A stretch of 43,824 bases of DNA, from the NCBI GenBank assembly GCA_903874895.1, contig CAIQUG010000172.1, positions 1 to 43,824 on the forward strand. The letters run 5' to 3'. The translations under genes were made by a program, and so were the position numbers. The DNA is from an uncultured Caulobacterales bacterium. GTDB lineage: Bacteria; Pseudomonadota; Alphaproteobacteria; Caulobacterales; Caulobacteraceae. The notes beneath the pieces are model-generated. The model was given only the letters and a program-made list of their open reading frames with translations, did not search any database and was not told where the DNA came from. Below, one piece after another: positions 36,779-43,824 of this stretch. Each line of letters begins with the position of its first letter. The stretch's first letter is position 1.

Positions 36779-38044
36779 GTGACGGACGATCCAGGGATTG
36801 AGGCGGCACAGACACCGGACCTGTCGGGCCGGATCGTCATCGTGGGCGCGGGCCATGCCGGCGGGTCGGCGGCCGCGCTCCTGCGGCAGTATGGCTGGAC
36901 CGGCCGCATCACCCTGATCGGCGAGGAGCCGCTGGCCCCCTATCAGCGTCCGCCCCTGTCAAAGGCGTGGCTGAAGGGGGAGGCCGACGGGGACAGTCTG
37001 GCCCTGCGCCCCCCCAGCTTCTACGCGGAGCAATCCATCACACTTCGCCTGTCCACCGGCGTGGCGGGGATCAATACCGCAGCCCGCATGGTCACCCTGG
37101 ACAGCGGCGAGGCGGTGGCCTGGGATCACCTGATCCTGGCCGTGGGGGCAGCGGCGCGGAAGCTGCCGGTGCCGGGGGCCGAGCTCGACGGCGTGCTGGA
37201 GCTGCGCACGGCGGAAGACGCCGAAAAGCTGAAGAACGCCCTGGGCCCCGGCAAGCGTCTGGCGGTGATCGGCGGTGGCTATGTGGGTCTGGAGGCCGCG
37301 GCCTCGGCCCGGGCCCTGGGCGCCGAGGCCGTGGTGATCGAGCGGGAGCCCCGGGTCCTCGCCCGGGTCGCCTGCGAGGAGCTGTCGGGCTTCTTCCAGG
37401 ACTATCACACGCAAAAGGGCGTGACCTTCGAGGTGAACGCCCAGGTGCAGGGCTTTGTCGGTGCCAGCGGCAAGGTCAGCGGCGTGCAGCTGGGGGACGG
37501 GCGGACGCTGCCCTGCGACGTGGCCCTGGTGGGCATCGGCGCCCTGCCGCACGAGAGCCTGGCCCGGCTGGCCGGGTGTGCGTGCAATCACGGCATCGTG
37601 GTGGACGAGGCGGCCCGCACCTCCGTCAGCGGCATCTATGCCATCGGCGACTGCACCCAGCGGCCCCTTCCCCTCTACGGGCTCAGCGGGCGGCTGGAGA
37701 GCGTGCCCAACGCGCTGGAGCAGGCCAAGCAGGTGGCGGCGCTGCTCTGCGGTCGCCCGGCCCCCGCGCCGGAGACGCCGTGGTTCTGGTCCGACCAGTA
37801 CGACATCAAGCTGCAGATCGCGGGCATTCCGCATCATGCCGTCCGCCGAATTCTCCGCGGCGACCCCGCCCAGGCGAAGTTCGCGGTGTTCCACCTGGAT
37901 GCGGACAACCGCGTCCAGGCCGTGGAAGCCATCAATGCCCCCGCCGAATTCATGGCGGGGCGGCTGCTGGTCGGGAACAGAAAACCGGTTGCACCGGAAA
38001 AACTAAGAGATATGTCGGTATCAATGAAGGAGGTCGCGGCCTAA
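36779..38044 (+). CDS. Ferredoxin reductase, NAD(P)H-dependent, putidaredoxin-reductase type
   Basis: 421 residues from GTG 36779, which has GGAGAGAGG about 6 nt upstream; upstream extension is open but unlike the family. FAD-binding motif RIVIVGAGHAGGSAA puts GAGHAG at residues 23-28. PLAPYQRPPLSKAWLKGE is the signature of ferredoxin/rubredoxin reductases of the putidaredoxin-reductase type, the NAD-binding motif is VIGGGYVGLEAAA (165-170 GGGYVG), and YAIGDCTQ is the second FAD contact. The C-terminal domain contains WFWSDQYDIKLQ. It is followed 24 bp on by an adrenodoxin-type ferredoxin, its likely electron acceptor. The final oxygenase partner is not in the window. Confidence 0.9.
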   Translation: MTDDPGIEAAQTPDLSGRIVIVGAGHAGGSAAALLRQYGWTGRITLIGEEPLAPYQRPPLSKAWLKGEADGDSLALRPPSFYAEQSITLRLSTGVAGINTAARMVTLDSGEAVAWDHLILAVGAAARKLPVPGAELDGVLELRTAEDAEKLKNALGPGKRLAVIGGGYVGLEAAASARALGAEAVVIEREPRVLARVACEELSGFFQDYHTQKGVTFEVNAQVQGFVGASGKVSGVQLGDGRTLPCDVALVGIGALPHESLARLAGCACNHGIVVDEAARTSVSGIYAIGDCTQRPLPLYGLSGRLESVPNALEQAKQVAALLCGRPAPAPETPWFWSDQYDIKLQIAGIPHHAVRRILRGDPAQAKFAVFHLDADNRVQAVEAINAPAEFMAGRLLVGNRKPVAPEKLRDMSVSMKEVAA

Positions 38045-38389
<345 letters not shown>

Positions 38390-38454
38390 ACCTGGCGTCC
38401 TTCGGGACAGGCTTCGCCCGCCTCGGGATGATGGTCTCCCGCAGTTGTCAGGGT

Positions 38455-38479
38455 GGGGCGCTCCGCAACGGAGCGTCCC
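38455..38479. terminator. Strong hairpin between convergent genes
   Basis: An 11-bp stem (GGGGCGCTCCG with CGGAGCGTCCC, one G-T wobble) encloses a 3-nt loop. It lies between the ferredoxin stop (plus) and the DUF4908-like stop (minus) and could end transcripts from both. No U-tract follows on either strand. Confidence 0.5.
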
Positions 38480-38498
38480 GAACCCCGCGGCCGCACGC

Positions 38499-39305
38499 CT
38501 ACTTCTTCATCAGCGTCGTGATGATCCGTGCCGATGAGGGTCGGCCGGCAAAGCCCTTTTCGGGGCTGACGGTGATCGTCACCACCGTGCCGGAGGACTT
38601 GGCCTCTGCATCCCGTCCGGTCTGGAACTGGACCCGCGCCACCCGGGCCACGACGGTGCGGCCCGTGGGTCCGCGCCCGGCCAGCCGGGTGAAGGCTTCC
38701 GCCGTCACGCTGGCAGCGTCGGCCAGGATCGCGCTGGCCGTGGCGCTGGTGTCCTTGAGCGAGAGGTCCGGTGCCTCGAACACGATCAGGTGCTGGGCGG
38801 CCCGGCTGGCCCGGATGGAGGACTGCACCAGGGTCTGGAACAGGGCATTGGTGCCCCCGACGGCGACCGGCCGGATGGTGGGGCCGTCCCCGGCATAGGC
38901 CGCCGGTGCCCCGCCCGGCCGCTCCGAGGTGAACAGGGTGAGCCCCCCCAGCCGGGTGGCGCGCAGCACGTCCTCCCCCGCGTCGTCCTTGTAGATGATG
39001 TCTCCCCGGGGGCCGGCCACGGGCTTGAGGGCCCAGACCTCCGGACTGTCGCCGAATCGCAGCAGCAGCGCGCCGGAGCTGCCCCGGTCGACGAAGAAGG
39101 TTTCGCCCTCCGATGGCACATAGCGGCCCGGGTTCAGACCGGCGAAGTCGTGCCGGTGGGGGAAGAGGAAGTCCTTCAGGCTGGGGGACTGGGCGGAGGC
39201 GGACGACGCCGAGATGCATCCGGCCACGACCAGCGCGACCGGAGCAACCCACCGCCGCCAATCGGTGGCCCGCGCATGGCGCGGGCTGACGTCCCAACTA
39301 CCCAT
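38499..39305 (-). CDS. Envelope protein, probable DUF4908 family
   Basis: 268 residues from ATG 39305. A basic N-terminus and hydrophobic stretch (WVAPVALVVAGCISASSASAQSP) form an export signal; the VAGC sequence could be a lipobox (lipoprotein) or the signal may be cut later at ASA-QSP. The mature protein has a beta-rich look (GETFFVDRG, LLLRFGDSPEVWALKPV, GDIIYKDDAGEDVLRATRLGGLTLFT). I associate this pattern with the Caulobacterales family DUF4908, of unknown function, but cannot check it. No ribosome-binding site is obvious before the ATG; the extension upstream to 39356 is possible but less protein-like. It lies alone between the ferredoxin pair and phaB. Confidence 0.65.
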   Translation of the reverse strand: MGSWDVSPRHARATDWRRWVAPVALVVAGCISASSASAQSPSLKDFLFPHRHDFAGLNPGRYVPSEGETFFVDRGSSGALLLRFGDSPEVWALKPVAGPRGDIIYKDDAGEDVLRATRLGGLTLFTSERPGGAPAAYAGDGPTIRPVAVGGTNALFQTLVQSSIRASRAAQHLIVFEAPDLSLKDTSATASAILADAASVTAEAFTRLAGRGPTGRTVVARVARVQFQTGRDAEAKSSGTVVTITVSPEKGFAGRPSSARIITTLMKK

Positions 39306-39413
39306 GCTCACGAGGTGCCGTGCGAGTGGGGCGCATTTTGGGCGCCGCCGCGCCAATTGATTTTGCGGCTGACGAATTCACGACCCTGTGGCGCCGAGGC
39401 CCCGGAGGTCTGG

Positions 39414-40142
39414 TCAGCTGGTGAAGTACTGACCGCCATTCGCCGTGATCGTGGCACCGGTGATGAAGCTGGAATCGTCCCGGGCGAGGAAGGCGACGCA
39501 GGCGGCGATCTCGTCCGCATGGCCGAGGCGGCCCACGGGAATCCCGGCGATGATCTTGGCGAGTGCCGCTTCCGGCACGGCGGCCACCATCTCGGTATCG
39601 ATGTAGCCGGGCGCCACGGCGTTGACGGTGATGCCCTTGGCGGCGGTTTCCTGGGCCAGAGCCTTGGTGAAACCGATCACCCCGGCCTTGGCCGCGGAAT
39701 AGTTGGTCTGGCCCATCTGGCCCTTCTGGCCGTTGATGGAGCTGATGTTGATGATCCGGCCAAAGCCCTTCTCCCTCATGCCGTCGATGACCTGGCGGCT
39801 CATGTTGAAGATGGAGGCCAGATTGACGAAGATCACCTCGTTCCACTGCTCCTTGGACATCTTGTGCAGCATGGCGTCCCGGGTGATGCCGGCGTTGTTC
39901 ACCAGGATCTCCACCGGGCCGAGCTTGGCCTCGACCTCCTTCACCGCGCGGACGCAGTCGTCGAAGTCGCCCACATTGCCCTTGACGATCTCCACCCCCA
40001 GTTCGGCGGCGCAGGCCCGGGCGGCCTCGTCATTTCCCGCATAGCCGGCGCAGACGCTATAGCCGTCCGCCGCGAGCCGGGCGGTGATGGCCCTGCCGAT
40101 ACCCCGGGTTCCGCCCGTCACGAGCGCCACACGTCCGGTCAT
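39414..40142 (-). CDS. phaB: Acetoacetyl-CoA reductase
   Basis: 242 residues, short-chain dehydrogenase. The NADP-binding motif LVTGGTRGIGRAI (TGGTRGIG at residues 9-16), NNAGITRD and the catalytic SSINGQ...NYSAAKAG (Ser-Tyr-Lys) are present, and the PhaB-type C-terminus is ATITANGGQYF. It reduces acetoacetyl-CoA to (R)-3-hydroxybutyryl-CoA for polyhydroxybutyrate. It follows phaA by 65 bp on the same strand, which makes PhaB more likely than the fatty-acid enzyme FabG, with which it could be confused. Confidence 0.92.
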   Translation of the reverse strand: MTGRVALVTGGTRGIGRAITARLAADGYSVCAGYAGNDEAARACAAELGVEIVKGNVGDFDDCVRAVKEVEAKLGPVEILVNNAGITRDAMLHKMSKEQWNEVIFVNLASIFNMSRQVIDGMREKGFGRIINISSINGQKGQMGQTNYSAAKAGVIGFTKALAQETAAKGITVNAVAPGYIDTEMVAAVPEAALAKIIAGIPVGRLGHADEIAACVAFLARDDSSFITGATITANGGQYFTS

Positions 40143-40207
40143 CTCAGTCTCCCTCTGGATTCGTCGCCCTGCAGGCGATCGGCATTGATGGTCTGGTGGA
40201 TCGGGGT

Positions 40208-41386
40208 CTAGCGCTCGACGCAGAGGGCCACGCCCATGCCGCCGCCGACGCACAGGGTGGCGGCGCCCTTCCTGGCATCGGACTTGATCATCTCGTGGAT
40301 CAGGGTGGTGAGGATGCGCGCCCCCGATGCCCCGATCGGGTGGCCGATGGCGATGGCACCGCCGTTCACATTCACCTTGGCCGGGTCGAGGCCCAGCTCG
40401 CGGACCACGCACAGGGACTGGGCGGCGAAGGCCTCGTTGGATTCGACGAGATCGAGGTCGGCCACGGACCAGCCGGCCTTTTCCAGAGCCTTGCGCATGG
40501 CCGGGATCGGGCCGGTGCCCATGATTTCCGGCGGCACGCCGGCATTGGCCCAGGAGGCGATCCGCACCAGGGGCGTGAGGCCCCGGGCCTTGGCCTCTGC
40601 GGCGCTCATCACCACCAGGGCTGCGGCGCCGTCATTGAGGCCGGACGCGTTGGCGGCGGTGACGCTGCCGTCCTTGGTGAAGGCCGGGCGCAGGCCCGCG
40701 ACGCTGTCATAGGTGGCCCCGTGGCGGATGTACTCGTCCTGGTCCACCACCACGTCGCCCTTGCGGCCCTTGATGGTCACGGGCGCGATCTCGTCCTTGA
40801 AGCGGCCGGCCTTCTGCGCCGCCTCGGCCTTGTTCTGCGAGGCCACGGCGAAGCGGTCCTGGTCCTCCCGGGTGATCTGCCAGCGGGCGGCGATGTTCTC
40901 CGCCGTCTGGCCCATGTGATAGCCGTGGAACGCGTCCCAGAGGCCGTCCTTGATCATGGTGTCCACAAGCCCGAGGTCACCCATCTTGGTGCCGTTGCGC
41001 AGGTGGGCGGCATGGGGGGCGGCGCTCATGCTCTCCTGGCCCCCGGCGACGACGATCTTCGCATCGCCCTGGGCGATCTGCTGATAGGCCAGCGCGACGG
41101 ACCGCAGGCCCGAGCCGCACAGCTGGTTCAGGCTCCAGGCCGGGCTCTCCACCGGGATGCCGGCCTTCACCGAGGCCTGGCGTGCGGGGCCCTGGCCGGT
41201 GCCGGCCTGCAGCACCTGGCCGAGGATCACCTCGTCCACGTCCCCGGCGGCGATGCCGGCCCGGGCGAGGGCTGCCTGGATCGCGGTGGCGCCCAGGTCA
41301 CTGGCGGCGACGCCGGACAGGGCGCCGTTGAAGGAACCGACCGGGGTCCGGGCGGCGGAGACGATGACGATGTCCTGAGTGCTCAT
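40208..41386 (-). CDS. phaA: Acetyl-CoA acetyltransferase (beta-ketothiolase)
   Basis: 392 residues from ATG 41386 ([19 protein letters not shown]); the upstream ATG at 41422 would add 12 residues. Thiolase that condenses two acetyl-CoA. The nucleophile is Cys 90 in [12 protein letters not shown], and the second site comprises His 349 in [10 protein letters not shown] and Cys 379 in TLCVGGGMG. Length and residues match PhaA-type biosynthetic thiolases. phaB follows, so the pair supplies polyhydroxybutyrate precursors; phaC and phaZ are not here. A weak promoter-like element (GTGACG...TAGGCT) lies between the upstream terminator and the ATG. Confidence 0.95.
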   Translation of the reverse strand: MSTQDIVIVSAARTPVGSFNGALSGVAASDLGATAIQAALARAGIAAGDVDEVILGQVLQAGTGQGPARQASVKAGIPVESPAWSLNQLCGSGLRSVALAYQQIAQGDAKIVVAGGQESMSAAPHAAHLRNGTKMGDLGLVDTMIKDGLWDAFHGYHMGQTAENIAARWQITREDQDRFAVASQNKAEAAQKAGRFKDEIAPVTIKGRKGDVVVDQDEYIRHGATYDSVAGLRPAFTKDGSVTAANASGLNDGAAALVVMSAAEAKARGLTPLVRIASWANAGVPPEIMGTGPIPAMRKALEKAGWSVADLDLVESNEAFAAQSLCVVRELGLDPAKVNVNGGAIAIGHPIGASGARILTTLIHEMIKSDARKGAATLCVGGGMGVALCVER

Positions 41387-41517
41387 GGTCGTGTGCAGCT
41401 CCCGCAGCAGGCTTGTGCGCATCCTGGCGATCCGCCACCAGGTTCAGAGGTGAGCCTACACAATTCCGGGCCGTCGTCACCCGCGAGTCGCGTGAAAAAA
41501 TCCTGTCCCAAACGAAA

Positions 41518-41547
41518 GCGCCCCCCTCCGTCTCCGGAGGGGGGCGC
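41518..41547 (-). terminator. Intrinsic terminator after the aldehyde dehydrogenase gene
   Basis: A perfect 13-bp GC-rich stem (GCGCCCCCCTCCG and its complement) encloses a 4-nt TCTC loop, 28 bp past the dehydrogenase stop. On the minus strand it is followed by TTTCGTTT, a good interrupted U-tract. It separates the dehydrogenase from phaA. Confidence 0.85.
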
Positions 41548-41574
41548 CCCGAGGTGCCGTATCCGGCGTGTGGA

Positions 41575-42999
41575 TCAGCTGCCGTAGCCGATCACCGCCT
41601 TGGTTTCGAGGAACTCGCCGAAGGCGTGGTCGCCCCACTCCCGGCCATTGCCGGACTGCTTGTAGCCGCCGAAGGGGGCCATCATGTCCGGACCCGCGCC
41701 GTTCAGGATCACCTGACCGGCCCGCATCTTGGACGCCACCTCGCGGACTTCCTTGATGTCGGAGCCCTGCACATAGGCGGCGAGGCCGTATTCGGTGTCA
41801 TTGCCGATGGCGATGGCCTGATCCACCGTCTCGTAGGGCAGGATCGCCAGCACCGGCCCGAAGATCTCCTCGCGGGAGATGCTCATGTCCGGGGTGACGT
41901 TGGCGAACACGGTGGGCTTCACATAGTAGCCCTTCTCCAGGCCTTCCGGACGGCCGGGACCACCGGCGACGAGGGTGGCGCCTTCCTCGATGCCCTTCTT
42001 GATCAGGGTCTGGATCTTGTTCCACTGCACTTCCGAGACCACCGGTCCCATCTGCGAGTTGCCGTTGGGATCGCCCACCGTGGTCGCCTCGGCGGCTTCC
42101 TTCGCGAAGGCAATGACCTCGTCCATCTTCTTGGCCGGGGCCAGCATGCGGGTCGGCGCGTTGCAGGACTGGCCGGAATTGGTCATCACCGACTGCACGC
42201 CGCGCTTCACGGCGGCGGCGAGGTCCACGTTCTCGAGGATGATGTTCGGCGACTTGCCGCCCAGCTCCTGGTGCACGCGCTTGACCGTGGCCGCGGCCTT
42301 CATGGCCACGTCGATGCCCGCGCGGGTCGAGCCGGTGAAGGACACCATGTCCACGCCCGGATGGCTGGAGATGGCGGCCCCCACGGACGGACCGTCGCCG
42401 TTGACCATGTTGAACACGCCGGCCGGCACGCCGGCGGCATGCATGATCTCGGTCCAGATGTAGCCGGAGAAGGGCGCCACTTCCGACGGCTTCAGCACCA
42501 TGGTGCAGCCGGTGGCCAGCGCCGGCGCGACCTTGGTGGCGATCTGGTTCACCGGCCAGTTCCACGGGGTGATGAAGCCGCAGACGCCGATGGGCTCCTT
42601 GGCGATCAGGGTCGTGCCGCGCAGTTCCTCGAAGTGGTAGGACTTCAGGACCTCGATGGCCGTCTGCATGTGGCCGACGCCCATGGCCGCCTGGGCCCGC
42701 TGGCTCAGCCAGCCCGGCGCACCCATTTCCTCGGTGATCGCCTCGGCCATGTCGGCATAGCGCTTCTTGTATTCCTCGACGATGCGCTCCATCAGCTCGA
42801 TGCGCTCTTCCCGAGTGGTCTTGGAGAAGGTCTCGAACGCCTTTCGGGCGGCCTTGACGGCCTTGTCCACGTCGGCGGCACCGCCGAGGCTGATCCGCCC
42901 GGCCACGCCTTCGGTGGCGGGGTTGATCACGTCGAGGGTCTTGGGGGCCACGGGATCGACCCAGGCGCCATCGATGTAGAACTTCAGATAATCACGCAT
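41575..42999 (-). CDS. NAD(P)-dependent aldehyde dehydrogenase
   Basis: 474 residues, normal for the family. Catalytic residues are all present: Asn 147 in TPWNWPVN, Glu 245 in HQELGGKSP and the nucleophile Cys 279 in NSGQSCNAPTR; the NAD loop has FTGSTRAG. The ATG at 42999 is preceded by GGGAGG at a good distance. It most resembles broad-specificity NAD-linked aldehyde dehydrogenases; the substrate is unknown. It sits between phaA (separated by a strong terminator) and rpmB (divergent). An inverted repeat with GTGA/TCAC arms at 43069-43083 lies upstream and may be an operator. Confidence 0.93.
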   Translation of the reverse strand: MRDYLKFYIDGAWVDPVAPKTLDVINPATEGVAGRISLGGAADVDKAVKAARKAFETFSKTTREERIELMERIVEEYKKRYADMAEAITEEMGAPGWLSQRAQAAMGVGHMQTAIEVLKSYHFEELRGTTLIAKEPIGVCGFITPWNWPVNQIATKVAPALATGCTMVLKPSEVAPFSGYIWTEIMHAAGVPAGVFNMVNGDGPSVGAAISSHPGVDMVSFTGSTRAGIDVAMKAAATVKRVHQELGGKSPNIILENVDLAAAVKRGVQSVMTNSGQSCNAPTRMLAPAKKMDEVIAFAKEAAEATTVGDPNGNSQMGPVVSEVQWNKIQTLIKKGIEEGATLVAGGPGRPEGLEKGYYVKPTVFANVTPDMSISREEIFGPVLAILPYETVDQAIAIGNDTEYGLAAYVQGSDIKEVREVASKMRAGQVILNGAGPDMMAPFGGYKQSGNGREWGDHAFGEFLETKAVIGYGS

Positions 43000-43068
43000 G
43001 TCATCCTCCCGGGGGCGGGTCCTTCAGCGTGGCCGCATGGTGCGACCGGACCGTTGTCCTTTATCTTA

Positions 43069-43083
43069 GTGATCATCGTTCAC
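43069..43083. promoter_or_regulatory. Inverted repeat upstream of the aldehyde dehydrogenase gene
   Basis: GTGA and TCAC arms with a 7-bp spacer (GTGATCATCGTTCAC). The Crp/Fnr consensus has a 6-bp spacer, so this is not a clear Crp site. An AT-rich tract (TAAGAT on the minus strand) lies beside it, in the place of a -10 for the dehydrogenase gene. Confidence 0.35.
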
Positions 43084-43219
43084 GACGGAAGGGGCCATCG
43101 CGCGATTCCCGGATCAACAGACCGGGAGCGGGGTGGCCTGGCCGGCCTCCGGGGAACGGCGTTTGCGGGCAGGTCAGCGGGGCGAGGCGCGCGGAACGCG
43201 GGTCTCGAACCGCGCACCC

Positions 43220-43249
43220 TTGACTCACACCCCCCGCCTGCCCTAACAC
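43220..43249 (+). promoter_or_regulatory. Probable promoter of rpmB
   Basis: TTGACT (43220-43225) and TAACAC (43244-43249) with an 18-bp spacer. The extended -10 CCTAACAC closely resembles the Caulobacter GCTANAWC form and the -35 begins with the conserved TTGAC. Transcription would start near 43256, about 70 nt before the gene. Confidence 0.6.
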
Positions 43250-43325
43250 ACCGCCTCCCGTGCGCGGACCCATCCGGGCCGCGGCACATCGTCTTTTGTC
43301 TTTCATCGCGCTGAAGGTCAGCACC

Positions 43326-43625
43326 ATGTCGCGTCGTTGCGAAATTACGGGCGTAGGTCCGATGGTGGGTCACAATGTGAGCCACTCGAACATCAAGACC
43401 AAGCGTCGTTTCCTTCCCTCCCTGAAGGACATCTCGCTGGCGTCGGACAGCCTCGGCCAGTCCTTCACCCTGAAGATCACCAATGCAGCCCTGCGGACCA
43501 TCGATTTCCGCGGCGGTCTGGACCAGGTGCTGCTCAACAGCCGCGACGAGGTGCTCTCGTCCCGCGCCCTGAAGATCAAGCGCCAGATCAAGGCCAAGCT
43601 GGCCGGCGAAGCCGCCGCTGCCTGA
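43326..43625 (+). CDS. rpmB: 50S ribosomal protein L28
   Basis: 99 residues. MSRRCEITGVGPMVGHNVSHSN and IKTKRRFLPSL are the conserved L28 beginning; the C-terminal LKIKRQIKAKLAGEAAAA is the alphaproteobacterial extension. ATG 43326 is fixed by the conserved N-terminus; upstream in-frame codons starting at 43260 would add 22 unlike residues. It stands alone with its own promoter and an intrinsic terminator 56 bp after the stop. Bacterial L28 often pairs with rpmG (L33), which is not seen here. Confidence 0.96.
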   Translation: MSRRCEITGVGPMVGHNVSHSNIKTKRRFLPSLKDISLASDSLGQSFTLKITNAALRTIDFRGGLDQVLLNSRDEVLSSRALKIKRQIKAKLAGEAAAA

Positions 43626-43680
43626 TCCGGACGGGGCGACGCCGCGGCGTCGCAACCCTGGCCACTGCACACAGACGCGA

Positions 43681-43715
43681 CCCCGGCGCCCCTGCGGCGG
43701 CGGGGTTTTCGTTTG
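43681..43715 (+). terminator. Intrinsic terminator of rpmB
   Basis: A GC-rich hairpin at 43681-43705 (10-position stem with a single G-G mismatch, 5-nt loop) is followed by TTTTCGTTT. It is well placed after the rpmB stop. Confidence 0.75.
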
Positions 43716-43793
43716 GCGCGATGGTCCCGCGAGCCGAAAAAGGGATTCGCGAACTGCGATAAAAATTCACTTGTCTGCGGCGATGTATCACTT

Positions 43794-43813
43794 AGGTTAG
43801 TTTTTATTAACCT
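43794..43813. repeat. AT-rich inverted repeat at the right edge
   Basis: AGGTTA and TAACCT form a perfect 6-bp dyad around GTTTTTAT, in an AT-rich stretch (43760-43815) unlike the rest of the window. It probably belongs to the promoter region of a gene beyond the edge. The TTAG/TTAA spacing is 6, so it does not match the CtrA box. Confidence 0.5.
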
Positions 43814-43824
43814 TAAGCGATCGG

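Larger units (their letters stand above)
43000..43325. other. Intergenic region between the aldehyde dehydrogenase and rpmB
   Basis: 326 bp with no believable gene. It holds the dehydrogenase ribosome-binding site, an operator-like dyad at 43069-43083, an interrupted GCGCGG...CCGCGC hairpin at 43189-43215, and a promoter for rpmB at 43220-43249. Confidence 0.7.

Noticed and set aside
43189-43215. A tRNA T-arm-like sequence on the minus strand (GGTTCGAGACC)
   Set aside because: The loop would have eight bases or lack the pyrimidine at position 60, and no acceptor, D or anticodon stems surround it.
43780-43824. Possible CtrA box (TTAG/TTAA/TTAACC motifs) at the right edge
   Set aside because: The spacing between half-sites is 2 or 6, not the 7 of TTAA-N7-TTAA, and the downstream gene is outside the window.

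Overview
The window is ordinary, very GC-rich, densely coded chromosome from an alphaproteobacterium, most likely a member of the Caulobacteraceae (Caulobacter, Phenylobacterium or Brevundimonas-like). The lineage call is inference. It rests on the hisS-hisZ-hisG operon, the alphaproteobacterial AddAB joined to a TsaE/AmgK/MurU block, a short Caulobacter-type flagellin behind a sigma-54 promoter, a TacA-like sigma-54 activator, and -10 elements resembling the Caulobacter GCTANAWC form. I found no rRNA, tRNA, insertion sequence, prophage or CRISPR array.

Layout. 1-7.8 kb (minus strand): a TCA-cycle operon sucC-sucD-sucA-sucB, then the start of priA, which runs off the left edge. 7.9-11.4 kb: an OmpR-type response regulator and histidine kinase (plus), converging on a TacA-like sigma-54 activator (minus). 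11.6-14.1 kb: the tRNA CCA-adding enzyme, a small secreted protein whose 3' end lies in a 16-bp tandem repeat, and a flagellin with a near-consensus -24/-12 promoter. 14.4-25.6 kb: a glycan/lipid-carrier region wrapped around hisSZG. On the minus strand lie a UDP-galactopyranose-mutase-like flavoprotein and a GtrA; on the plus strand hisS-hisZ-hisG run with overlapping starts into a GT-C enzyme, a GtrB, a methyltransferase and a second GtrA; a large STT3-like membrane protein converges on this run. 25.7-36.6 kb (minus): tsaE-amgK-murU-addB-addA, then trxA-pgi. 36.8-38.4 kb (plus): ferredoxin reductase and [2Fe-2S] ferredoxin. 38.5-43 kb (minus): a probable DUF4908 envelope protein, phaB, phaA and an aldehyde dehydrogenase with a strong terminator. 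43.3-43.6 kb (plus): rpmB.

How the genes fit together. SucABCD carry out the 2-oxoglutarate to succinate steps, but no lpd (E3) follows sucB here. PhaA and PhaB make (R)-3-hydroxybutyryl-CoA for polyhydroxybutyrate; phaC is not in the window. AmgK and MurU form the anomeric MurNAc recycling route to UDP-MurNAc. AddAB repairs double-strand breaks. HisZ and HisG form the first enzyme of histidine synthesis, while HisS charges tRNA-His. GtrA, GtrB and GT-C proteins are the usual parts of undecaprenyl-phosphate-linked sugar transfer across the inner membrane.

The best candidates for something not well described are the glycan-modification set coupled to the histidine operon, the two-lipoyl-domain SucB, the long HisG beside HisZ, and the 16-bp repeat that places a stop codon in all three frames. 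None amounts to a clearly new system on sequence reading alone.
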